A stretch of DNA of 64,000 nucleotides, taken from the NCBI RefSeq assembly GCF_052324685.1, contig NW_027506873.1, forward strand, positions 1,540,499-1,604,498, read 5' to 3'. Shown here one piece after another: positions 1 to 38,415 of this stretch. The notes below the pieces were generated by a model, which saw only the letters and a list, made by a program, of their open reading frames with translations, was not told the DNA's origin and did not search any database. How positions within the stretch are numbered: the first letter of the stretch is position 1; each line of letters opens with the position of its first letter. Source of the DNA: Brachyhypopomus gauderio. Lineage: Eukaryota > Chordata > Actinopteri > Gymnotiformes > Hypopomidae. The translations under genes and the position numbers were made by a program.

Positions 1-326
1 TGAAGCTCTACATGGTGCATCACGGAGAACAAGAATGAAGGGAAGCAAAATGCAACCTACGATACACCACCGCCTCTAACCAGCAGGTGGCAGTGCTTCA
101 GTGACCGATCACTTTCAAAACACCGTTCGAGTTTCCATCAGCTCAGGTGGTACAAATGCAGGCTCTGTACAAGCATATGTCCACAGGTTGTGGGACGGCG
201 CCCACGACGTTCCTTGCGGTTCTGGACTGCCGATACGTCGGCCAGTCGGGTGGGAGAACGGGCTGGGGGGGGGGGGGGGGGGGGGGGGGGGTGGGGGGGG
301 ATGGGTAGATCATGGAAGGAACCTAC
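1..326. other. Start of grk3 intron 15 with a long poly-G/poly-C tract
   Basis: No coding sequence recognised. Positions 266-300 are an almost pure G run on the plus strand (C run on the coding strand), interrupted by one T. The rest is unremarkable intron. Confidence 0.6.
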
Positions 327-27196
<26,870 letters not shown>

Positions 27197-28260
27197 CTTC
27201 AACCCTGGGTCGCCCGAGTCGATACAGAACCAGTCCGGAGAGGCGGGTACGCGAGGACGGCGCAATCAACACGAAAACGGCACAAGCGCGGCGATGCGGG
27301 AGTCTGAGGCGAGCATCGACCCCCAACCCTGTCGTTTTCCTCTTCTCGACGTTTCAAATCTCAGAAAACAGCCATCGTGACAGATAAAACAAGGTTCATA
27401 GCTACGAAGAAGAACCGGAGGCTCCGTGTGGCGAGGCGGCTGGTTATATCGGCGTCTTTTTAAGAAAAACTGCAGCGCGAACACAAGAGTAACAATTCCG
27501 TAACCGTTGTAGCTGAACACGACGGGAGCGACATTGGGCGGATTATTTCACGCTCAGCTCCCTGTCTCGGTGAGCTAATTCCGAGGACCCACCTGCTGGT
27601 TCTGACTGTCAAACCCGTGCTAAGTGGGCAAACGTAGATTCACGTGAATGTGCCGCTAGCTTAGCCGACGCAGCTACCCGGGGAGCGAGTCGTGGAGCGG
27701 CAGCCCAGCTCCCCGATAACGCCTTCACACTGGACCGAAATAACGCACAAGCAAATCTAATCTGACAGGTGAAATACAATCTGTGTGAAGTCCTCCGCGT
27801 TGAGAATTAAGAGCGAGCCATCTCGTTAACAGGGATTTGGAAAAATATAAACTGGCGACCACAATGAGCACAATGAAGTTATATTCTTCTCCAATTTCCC
27901 GGTGATTTTAAGACACATTAACCAGCGATCCACGCAGTGTCCCGATTTCTGCGAGGTTTCGATCAGACTGTAAAAACAATGTCCATCACGACTGGTTAAG
28001 ATGACTAGATCCCCCAGAGGCCAGCAGGGCTGTTTATTAACACTCCCCGTCTACAACTGTCCTCAGGTCGGACTAACGCACCTTCGTCTAAACACCCAGG
28101 ACACTAAGACACACACCGCTTCTCCATTTTCTTGGTCGGTAACACAAAGGGCGGCGCTGCCACTAAAACTGTCCTACAGAATTAACTCACGACGGCGGAC
28201 GGTGTGAGTCCAGATGAAGCCGCTGCTTATTTACAACACAAACCGTGAAGAAGTGAAGCG
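27197..28260 (-). promoter_or_regulatory. grk3 5' UTR and promoter region
   Basis: The DNA upstream of the start codon is CpG-containing with no TATA box, as usual for this kinase family. The transcription start cannot be set from sequence. GC-rich stretches near 27230-27310 and 27590-27720 are the most likely core. Confidence 0.5.
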
Positions 28261-28435
28261 CTATTACCCCCACACCACCGCCGTTATTACCCCCACACCG
28301 CCTCTATTACCCCCACACCGCCGTTATTACCCCCACACCGCCGCCGTTATTACCCCCACACCGCCGCCGTTATTACCCCCACACCGCCGCCGTTATTACC
28401 CCCACACCGCCGCTATTACCCCCACACTACAGCGC
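28261..28435. repeat. GC-rich minisatellite upstream of grk3
   Basis: About nine units of TTATTACCCCCACACCGCCG with variable numbers of trailing CCG triplets, giving unit lengths from 18 to 24 bp. Confidence 0.9.
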
Positions 28436-28480
28436 CGGGCACTACGAGCTTGGCCAGCTCCGTTCAGTCTGTATGGACTA

Positions 28481-28830
28481 GGATTATTACTGTGTAGCTG
28501 ATGAAGACTCCTGATGAAGGCTGGGATTATCACTGTGTAGCTGATGAAGACTCCTGATGAAGACTGGGATTATCACTGTGTAGCTGATGAAGACTCCTGA
28601 TGAAGACCGAGATTATTACTGTGTAGCTGATGAAGACTCCTGATGAAGACCGAGATTATCACTGTGTAGCTGATGAAGACTCCTGATGAAGACCGAGATT
28701 ATGACTGTGTAGCTGATGAAGACTCCTGATGAAGACTGGGATTATCACTGTGTAGTTGATGAAGACTCCCGATGAAGACCGAGATTATTACTGTGTAGCT
28801 GATGAAGACTCCTGATGAAGACCGAGATTA
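28481..28830. repeat. 43-bp tandem repeat, about 8 copies
   Basis: Each unit contains TGTGTAGCTGATGAAGACTC then CTGATGAAGAC and a GATTAT joint. Copies differ at a few positions (GACTGGG or GACCGAG). It lies about 1.3 kb upstream of the grk3 start codon, next to the GC-rich minisatellite. Confidence 0.95.
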
Positions 28831-30195
28831 TGAGTCTACCTGACAGAAACTGAACAGCTCAGCCTCAAACGCGCCGTCACGGGTCGCTGTTTGCTAACTA
28901 GCTCTCTCCCTCCCGGGTATCGGCACACGTAAAACTGCCCGTTCGACTACACTTAAACACGGAGCATCTACAGTGTCTAACACTCCGGACGGCTGAACCT
29001 TTTTAGCACCACAACACCACAAGTTCCTGCGGAAGTTCAATGTTCACGGCAACATTAGCTCAGCTCGTTAGCCACACACGATAGCCGCCACTCCGCGCGC
29101 TACACGGCTAGCTCGGCTAGCTCAACTAAACTACGTCCTCGTTGTTTGCTGAATACACGAAGTTAGAATCTGCGCTGATATAACACGTTGTACTGCGACA
29201 CGTCCAGCTTTCGGCGTTTGTTCATAAAAAACATGAAAATAAACTCTTCGCGGCGCTGCTTCTCATCCTGGCGGAGCCCCCGACTCTCGTTAGCACCGCG
29301 CATCCGCGTTTGGGCTGAAAAAGTCTTCCAACTGCACACGGTCGTCCAGCATAGTTCACGGAACCAGTCCGACCTCAGGCGTTCCGTCCGATCCTTATCA
29401 AGCTTCCGAATAAAAAGTAACCTTCGATGTTTTTTTGTGTCCTTACCCTGACGAGAGTATCTTAACGCCTCACTTTCACGTTTGTAGACGATCTAACGAA
29501 CCCTCGGTGAGCAGTGAAGAGGATTTTCGACTGGGAGCGCTACTTCCTCTCCAGCGCAGATGTACAACATGGCACTGAACACGGTAGAGCAGGACACGCC
29601 GTGTCGGCCGAGTAAAGCCTTACACCATCCAGTTTCACTATACTATTCGCTATACTCGAACGAATTCATTTTATTTTAAGGTTAGTCTCTGTCCTATTTA
29701 GGACTTAGTTGACATGATCAAGTGAAAATGCTTTAATCTCCTTTGATGATATACGTTATGCAAATTGTATTTAGTGTATTGTAATTTTTTACTATTATTG
29801 TTGTTGTTTTTTTTATTATTACAAACAGGCCAATTTTATAAACTACGGTGGGCAGTTCTTCTGGTGATATGGCTCCCCCTGACGGATAAATTTAGTAGGC
29901 CTACTTTGCTTCACTCTTCAATATCTACATGACGTCCCTGAGGACACAGTACCGCAGACGCTTCTAGAGATGGTCCACATTATTCCTTTACCATTTCTTT
30001 AAAAATAGCATGAAATAAAAAAAAAAGTCTATCAGACATTGCTTGTGAACATTTTCTGTACTTTGGCAGAATGCTATTTTTGTTATGGTAACCAACACGT
30101 TGAATTTCATCCAAGTTTAAATCAAGTAGCAAAATATTTGTGATAAATTTAATGATGTAAAATCAAACTGAACAGAGGTTAGGTTTACGAAACAG
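28831..30195. other. Intergenic, grk3 to cryba4
   Basis: 28.85-29.6 kb is CpG-containing and may belong to the grk3 promoter region; 29.65-30.19 kb is AT-rich. No further gene recognised. Confidence 0.4.
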
Positions 30196-30201
30196 TTTAT
30201 T
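30196..30201 (-). terminator. cryba4 polyadenylation signal AATAAA
   Basis: AATAAA on the minus strand 43 nt after the cryba4 stop codon, in the context GCTGAATAAACTG. Its closeness to the stop gives a very short 3' UTR, typical of crystallin mRNAs. Confidence 0.85.
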
Positions 30202-30243
30202 CAGCTTTGGCCAATGAGGTGTAAGCTGAGGCATGAGCAGCAG

Positions 30244-30794
30244 TTAGTGCTGGATACGACGAATGGACTGGATGTGAGGGGTCTGACAGTGGGAACCGAA
30301 CTCCCTGTAGTGCTTGTACTCGCCAGCATGACGGTCACATTCCATGATGTACTGAAACCCTCGGTAGCCAGGGTACTGGTAGCAGACAAATCTATCAGGT
30401 GATAATAAATAAAGACAGAGGTAAGAATTACAACTTCAGTATCAAATATTAAATCTTATTTGTAAAAATGCTGGCTATGACCTGCATTTATGTTAGATGT
30501 TGAGAGAAGAGTGAATAATCAGAAAGAGAGAAAAGTAAGTATTATTTCCATATTATCTAAAATAAAAAACAAATAAATGCTGTTTTTGGAAAGTCAGAGA
30601 TTAAAAATGGCTAGTGGGAGAATGTGTGGGAAGGTGTGCTCACGCTCCAGAGAGGACGCGTATGGAGCCCACTTCACTGTTGCTCCAGCCCATGGCCTGC
30701 AGCGAGGGGTAGTCCTCACTCAGCTCCCCTTTACGGCCCAGGTAGTTCTCCCTCTCGTAGATCGTCATCCTACTTTCCCTGTGATTCTACATCG

Positions 30795-30861
<67 letters not shown>

Positions 30862-31767
30862 CGTGATAAGAGATCAGAGTGGCCTATAACTTGGCTCATG
30901 CAGTTTAGCAGACTTACAGCGCAGGAGATGGGCCTGAAGGAGGTCATCCTCTCAATATGGTAAGCGTTGTTTCCCCCAAAAGCATCACACTGAGGGTACT
31001 CTCCACGCTCCAGCACAAATTGCTGACCCTGATAGGAGGGGTGCTCAAAGCCAATCCACCTGTGCAGAGGTGCTAGTTAGGAGAAGAACTGAGCCAACTC
31101 TCATGGGTATGTCCGAATGTGAAAATATGATCTTCTTGCTATTTATCTCCCAGGTCAAGCTTGCATTACTTCCTCATAATAATATGCATTCTAGATGTAT
31201 TATTTGAATGCATGCTATACAAATTCTACTATAAACTTCAGACCTATATCTTGGGCTGTTCTGTCAATACTATGGGTTTAGGTGTAGGTTCCTAGTGTGG
31301 TGGTACATCCAACTGTAAATGGCTAAATGACCCATTGCCACTTGCTCATAGTATTGTACTTACGCTCCACTCTCTACCCTCAGTGAGCGGACACTCTCAA
31401 AACCAAAGTCCATTACATTCCAACACTCAGAGGTGAACTCATGATGGCGACCTTGAAAGCACTCTTCATCATACACAATAATCTGGAAGACAGTGGTTAG
31501 GAATGTTTTAACAAGACATATTTTGGCTATGACTAATCAGATGTGAAATGAAAATCACATCATTAAGAATTCTAAATTAGAATTTCTGTCTAATTTATAA
31601 ACAAAAAGGTTTAAGCTATGTTCAGTTAGAAAAAGCATGGAGTATGCCTGATAGAGAGCTCCTTAAAGGTTTCACAAATAAAGACCCAATAACCTATGTA
31701 TGTTAATGGGGTCATAAATCAAGCATACCTTCCAATGGCCCGAGAACTTGGTGCAGTGGTGAGTCAT
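30244..31767 (-). CDS. cryba4: Beta-crystallin A4
   Basis: Structural lens protein with no enzymatic role; acidic beta-crystallin that pairs with basic chains such as crybb1. Coding exons (minus): 31729-31767, 31364-31482, 30918-31059, 30644-30786, 30244-30391; all phases close, giving 196 aa, the usual length. [13 protein letters not shown] is the short N-arm; four Greek keys follow, one per exon: [46 protein letters not shown] and [14 protein letters not shown]. The protein ends IQSIRRIQH with no C-terminal extension, as expected of an acidic beta chain. A non-coding first exon precedes it. Intron 4 is only 131 nt and about half is TA repeat. Confidence 0.95.
30800..30857. repeat. (TA)n microsatellite inside cryba4 intron 4
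   Basis: About 28 TA units filling much of the 131-nt intron, ending about 14 nt from the acceptor GATGTAG of exon 5. Confidence 0.95.
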
Positions 31768-32458
31768 CTTGCCTGTACCAAAGAAGCATGTCATTTAAAG
31801 CAATGATAGTAAACTAGCAACAAAAAAAACATCTTCATCATCAGTGTTTTTGTCACTACTAAGGAATATTCAAGTTTCACAATACCATAAAGTACCAGTC
31901 AGTATCATATCATCCTCAAATGTCTATAGCCTGACCTGTACAAACTACACATTTGTACTGAGCACCAGCACATGCAGATCTCACACATAAGTGACAAGTG
32001 CATGATGCAATAAAACATGCAGAAAGATTTACACATGACCTGCTTTTTAAATTAAACATTGAAACCAAATAAAACAGGGTTCAGGTTGTGGATGAGTAAA
32101 GAAGTTTAGCCTGATTTTTGTCATAACATCAATAGCTAAAGTAGCTAAAGAGGGTCTTCACTGTAGAACAACACCTGCAGAGTCATCTTTAGTCCAGCCG
32201 GATGCCAATAAACCCTGCAGGTGTTAATTCATCTCTGTGGATTTTATTACATGTTTGAAAGCATTTGCAAGCTGTTTTTAGATCCAGATGGGAAATGCAC
32301 AGAGATGTAGTCACCATAAAAACACTAGACTTTGCTCATCGCTACATCCGAGTGTAGGTACTGGGCTAGCTGCACATTGAGTGTGAGTGACAGGTGGGGA
32401 CTTGCAGTGACTGAACACAAAGGGAGGGGAGTTGAGCAGAGAGCCTAGAGGAACTCAC

Positions 32459-32492
32459 CTCGCTTTGGTGCCCTCGGGATGTCCTGATGAGA
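32459..32492 (-). other. cryba4 non-coding exon 1
   Basis: Ends AAAGCGAG|GTGAGT at 32459 and begins about 30 nt below the TATA-like box. The ATG is in the next exon (acceptor TTGGTACAG at 31773, then GCAAGATG). The exact 5' end is inferred from the TATA position. Confidence 0.6.
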
Positions 32493-32519
32493 GAGTGAGA
32501 TCCAGCACGCGCGGACACC

Positions 32520-32527
32520 CTTTTAAA
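32520..32527 (-). promoter_or_regulatory. cryba4 TATA-like box (TTTAAAAG)
   Basis: TTTAAAAGG on the minus strand about 60 nt before the exon 1 donor. Lens crystallin genes generally use a TATA promoter. Confidence 0.6.
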
Positions 32528-33049
32528 GCCCCCTGGAGAAGGGCTCCACCCAAAGCCCCGGCTCAGCATCGAGGGAGGGGGGCACGTATTGTGCCGCTGA
32601 CAAAGGTGGGGTTAAACCAACACAGTAGAAGTGCAAACGCCACACTACACCTGGGACGGAGTCTCTACGCTAGCCGGGATAAGGCACACACATGCATGTT
32701 GAGAGAGAAGTGGCACACGAAAGCGGAGGAGGTGGTGGAGCCTGAGGTGTTCTCGTGGGTCAGGTTTGCGTTCCACCCAGGACTACACAGGCCATATCGC
32801 GCTGGGGATTGCTCCGTGCACAGCTGTGTGTAGGAGTGAAAAAAAAACTAATTTCTGTGATGGGGCTGTCATGGACCTTCCTAAGGATTAAAAGTGATAA
32901 AATTGATAAAATTGTCTATTTTCCCACAGCTTTTCCCATTAAAAAACCAATTAAAAGAACAGTACCAGTCACGAAGTTGCCATAGTTCTGAACACATCAA
33001 ATATCAAATGTGAGAAGACCCAGTGAGATTATAGTTATGGCTTCATATA

Positions 33050-34657
<1,608 letters not shown>

Positions 34658-35012
34658 TAGAAAAGCAAGTTTTCATAATAAAACTGTTTGTATAAACTGT
34701 AAACATAAAAAATGTCATAAATAAAAGAGATTGAAATATCCTATTATTCATAATAATTCTAGGTAGCTTTAACAATCAATAGCTAGCATGATTTCTGCCT
34801 TTACTGTGGCAGCTCCTCATTGCTTAGGCATCTATATAAAACTTTACAACATACAGTATATATAAAACTTTACAATATACAGTTCGGGTGAATTGTAAAC
34901 TCCAAACAAACACTCACATTACTTTCCTGTGGGCCTCTCAGAATTACTGTGAAACCACATTGAAAGGTCACAGCAGAAAGTTTCTCCACTTAGTTTTTAT
35001 CTAGACCTTAGA

Positions 35013-35049
<37 letters not shown>

Positions 35050-35934
35050 TGTGTGCATGCAGAATAGCTAAGGTACTTACTGTGTACATCTATGCATGCA
35101 TTTGAATTGTAAATACATTTGTGGATATGTATTTCTCCAGTGTAGGTATTTTTTTATCTGAAATTCAAAACACTACATTCACATTTAAATGTATGTTTAG
35201 GGCATTTGACAGACCCTGTTATCCACAGCAACTTACAAAGTGCCCAAGTGTAAAAACAGTATTACAATCTGTTTAGAAATATCCCAAAATTAAACAAATA
35301 TGAAGTGTTAATGCAGCAGGTGTGCAATATTATTTCTAAAACTATTACTATATATATTTCACATCTGTTTCTAGTCCTTTACAGCCTTCATATGTGAGTG
35401 CATCTGGTGCATTTTTAAACAAGTGGTCAATGTTTTTACCATTCATTGCACATATAGTACCATACCAAAATGTTCAGAAAGTGTTCAAGATCTCTTTAAA
35501 CCTCGCACATGTGGTTAACATCTGTTTAATCAAATGTTCATTTTTGTCTATGGTATGTTACTGTTATTGCAATAACCTTGTTAGGATGTACATTATTGTT
35601 CTCACTATTAAACAGATGTTTTTTGTTTTGTATTTATTTGCAATCAAGAGTGTCTGTTTCTTCTGAAACACAGGTAAACGCTAAAAAGGGGCTAGCATTT
35701 GTATAACCTGATCTCTGGATCATACATTCCTCCTGCTCAGTCTGAGATTCACAGCACTACCACACTGGGGAAAGTGCAGTTGTCAGGGATTTGCATTGAC
35801 AGTAAAGTGCTTACAGGCAATGGGGGAGAGCATTCTGGTCGGTGAGACACCCCCACGGCTTTAGCACACACAGACTCTGATGACGGAGGTGTTTCTATTG
35901 TATGCCCAGCCCCTCTACACTCCCCTTGCCAGGG
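34658..35934. other. Intergenic region before crybb1
   Basis: Contains a (GT)n run at 35014-35046 and a short interspersed-repeat fragment near 35196-35250 (GGGCATTTGACAGACC..TATCCACAGCAACTTACA), a motif common in fish retroposon tails. The 300 bp before the TATA box should hold lens enhancer sites but none could be assigned with confidence. Confidence 0.45.
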
Positions 35935-35942
35935 TATAAAAG
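35935..35942 (+). promoter_or_regulatory. crybb1 TATA box (TATAAAAG)
   Basis: TATAAAAG in the context CCAGGGTATAAAAGGTGG, about 75 nt before the donor of the non-coding first exon. Confidence 0.85.
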
Positions 35943-35965
35943 GTGGGGCGTTGGACTTCGAGGGC

Positions 35966-36010
35966 AATGCAAGCCAACTAACTCCTCACCACATAGCTGT
36001 ACTCAAGCAG
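35966..36010 (+). other. crybb1 non-coding exon 1
   Basis: Starts about 30 nt after the TATA box (estimated) and ends CTCAAGCAG|GTAAGAGG at 36010. Exon 2 follows at 36298 with acceptor TTCTCGCAG. Confidence 0.65.
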
Positions 36011-36318
36011 GTAAGAGGCCAGATATAAAAAAAAAAAAAAAAACACTCTTCCCCCTCATTATCTATTTGAGGGTCTACTCACCCTTGGCCTCATTTGATT
36101 ATGGAATAGATGATTTAGCTACTCTGGATTAACTTAGTTTTTGTGTATCTGGGTAAGGGAAACTTCCATTCGCAATACGAAGCCTACCCAATGAATGCCC
36201 ATTCCAACTCCATCAGAGTTTACCTGGTCCTCACATGGATCAACCCTCTGCTCAAAGTATATGCGCAAAGCCCCACAACCTTCATTCTTTCTCGCAGACG
36301 CTCCTCGACTCCATCATC

Positions 36319-37572
36319 ATGTCCCAGACTGCCAAGTTCACCACCGGCCTGGCCTCTGATGCCAAGGACAAGGGACAGCCTGGCTCTACTGCTGCGACCA
36401 GCAAGAGCTCCAAGACTGGAGAAACCAAGACTGTGGGCAACTACAAGGTAAGATCTCCACCAAATGGGGAAAATACTAAGCTAGGTGCTCTGGCTTGAAC
36501 TCTTCCTCAGCAGCTTTAACAGGAAAGTTTATTTTAACACCAAGCAAAGGAACTGTGGAGTGTACTTTAAGTTTAAAGAGTGAAACTTTATCAAATGGTT
36601 TAAATGTCCTACCACAGATGATGCTGTTCGACCAGGAGAACTTCCAGGGCAGGATGATGGAGGTCCATAATGAGTGCATGAACATTTGTGATGGTGGCAT
36701 GGACAGAGTCCGCAGCATCATTGTGGAGTGTGGCCCGTACGTGACTATCACTATCGCCTGGACCATACAGCAGATGATCACGGAAATAAACAAGTGGTTA
36801 GGCAGCAGAGCCCTTGTGCTATGATCTTGTAATCAACACCTTCTGCTTTCCTTCCAGCTTTGTGGCTTTTGAACAGACAAACTTCCGTGGGGAGATGTTC
36901 ATCCTGGAGAAGGGAGAGTATCCTCGCTGGGACACCTGGTCCAACAGCTACCGCAGCGACTGCCTCATGTCCTTCAGACCCATCCGCATGGTAAGAGCAC
37001 CGGCTGTGCTGTGTCATGGGTAGCGTGGGTTCCATGACACATTTCAGCACTTTGCCTCTGTACCACAGGACCCCATGGAGCACAAGATTTGCTTGTATGA
37101 GCTGTGCGACTTCCAGGGCAACAAGATGGAGGTCCAGGAGGATGACTGCCCCACCCTCTGGGCGCACGGTTTCTGTGATAGAGTGGGCAGCGTGAAAGTC
37201 CCCAGTGGAGCGTGAGTATCGCTGCCAACAAGCAGTTGATTCTAAAATACTAGACAGAATTGTGAAAGAAACTTTGAAAATGAATGTACCATAAAGTTTC
37301 AAAGGTTTACAAAGTGCTAAATAAAAAGTCTTTATAATGTGATACAATAACTAACCTCTTTCTCTCTCTTTTCAATTTTCCCCTGCAGTTGGGTGGGATA
37401 CCAGTACCCCGGTTACAGGGGCTACCAGTACCTGTTTGAGTGCGGCGACTACAGACACTATAATGACTTCTGCGCTTTCCAGCCTCAGATTCAGTCCATT
37501 CGGCGAGTGAGAGACATGCAGTTCAACCAGCATGGCTGTTTCACCTTCTCTTCTGCCACCACTAAGCAGTGA
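36319..37572 (+). CDS. crybb1: Beta-crystallin B1
   Basis: Basic beta-crystallin, a major structural protein of lens fibres. Coding exons: 36319-36447, 36618-36736, 36858-36990, 37069-37211, 37389-37572; phases close, giving 235 aa. The first coding exon (43 aa, [20 protein letters not shown]..) is the long N-terminal extension, rich in Ser, Thr, Lys and Gly. Four Greek keys follow, one per exon: [49 protein letters not shown] and [16 protein letters not shown]. The SFRPI linker between domains is present. A C-terminal extension after RRVRDMQF matches basic beta chains. Oriented head to head with cryba4 about 3.5 kb away. Confidence 0.95.
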
Positions 37573-37677
37573 GAGAGTCTGGAAGTCTGTGGCAGCTCAG
37601 CTCACCCACTCATGCCACACAAAAGTCAGACATCTGATGCTTGACACTTTGTGTCAGACACTTTTTATGATTCCAGT

Positions 37678-37683
37678 AATAAA
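37678..37683 (+). terminator. crybb1 polyadenylation signal AATAAA
   Basis: AATAAA about 105 nt after the crybb1 stop codon. Confidence 0.8.
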
Positions 37684-37748
37684 GATGTTTTGGAAAACTA
37701 ACTTTATAAGCTGTGTTTTGAATGAATGAATGTTCAATTTATATAGCG

Positions 37749-37752
<4 letters not shown>

Positions 37753-37842
<90 letters not shown>
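37753..37842. repeat. (TA)n microsatellite downstream of crybb1
   Basis: About 44 TA units, preceded by ATTTATATAGCGCC, a tail motif of fish retroposons, and directly followed by a foldback element. Confidence 0.95.
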
Positions 37843-37845
<3 letters not shown>

Positions 37846-38022
37846 TGCTATCAATTCCAGGTGCCGCGATTAAGTCTTCACCAGGATTTTGCTCAGGCTT
37901 CCTGGATTGTGTTGATTCCACTAATTTTACCTGGATTGCTAATTAGAAAATCTAGCAAGCTTGAGCAAAATCCTGGTGAGACCTTTAATCGCGGCACCTG
38001 GAATTGAAAGCACTAATATATA
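37843..38022. mobile_element. Foldback MITE, about 180 bp, inserted in TA repeats
   Basis: Left arm (ATTAGTGCTATCAATTCCAG then GTGCCGCGATTAA) and right arm (TTAATCGCGGCACC then TGGAATTGAAAGCACTAAT) are inverted repeats of about 65 bp, including a shared CACCAGGATTTTGCTCA block, around a 55-bp centre. TA repeats lie on both sides, consistent with TA target preference. No coding capacity. Confidence 0.85.
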
Positions 38023-38415
38023 TATATATGTTAAAATAAATAGATCATCCTTGTTCTTGGAACAGGGTTTTAAATGGGAAAATATCAGCAAAATGACATC
38101 ACAACACACATGTTCGGTTCGGTGACAATGTATTTCAGAGGTGTACATTTCTGGAAATAATCAAAATAATATAAATCAAAATCAGATATGATGTGAACAC
38201 ATACCTTACGCAAATTGTACTCGCATTTGTAACGAAAATTACTCCCGTTTTATGAAATGGCTTTTTGGTACAGGAAGTTAACATGCATAGGTTGCTATTC
38301 AGTCCTTCCTAGTGGCCATGCGCTGGTGAGCCATGCAGTGATTAATGTCTCCAGTAGGCGGCAGCAATGTTGCCAAACAGGCCTGAAAGAAAGGCGAAGA
38401 AGAACACTACCGAAA
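38023..38415. other. Intergenic region and acads promoter
   Basis: Gap between the crybb1 3' side and acads. No TATA box close to the acads start; 38.26-38.41 kb is the likely core promoter. Confidence 0.4.

Noticed and set aside
30201-30402. Open frame antisense to the last cryba4 exon
   Set aside because: Shadow of the coding exon; crystallin phase and stop are clear on the minus strand.
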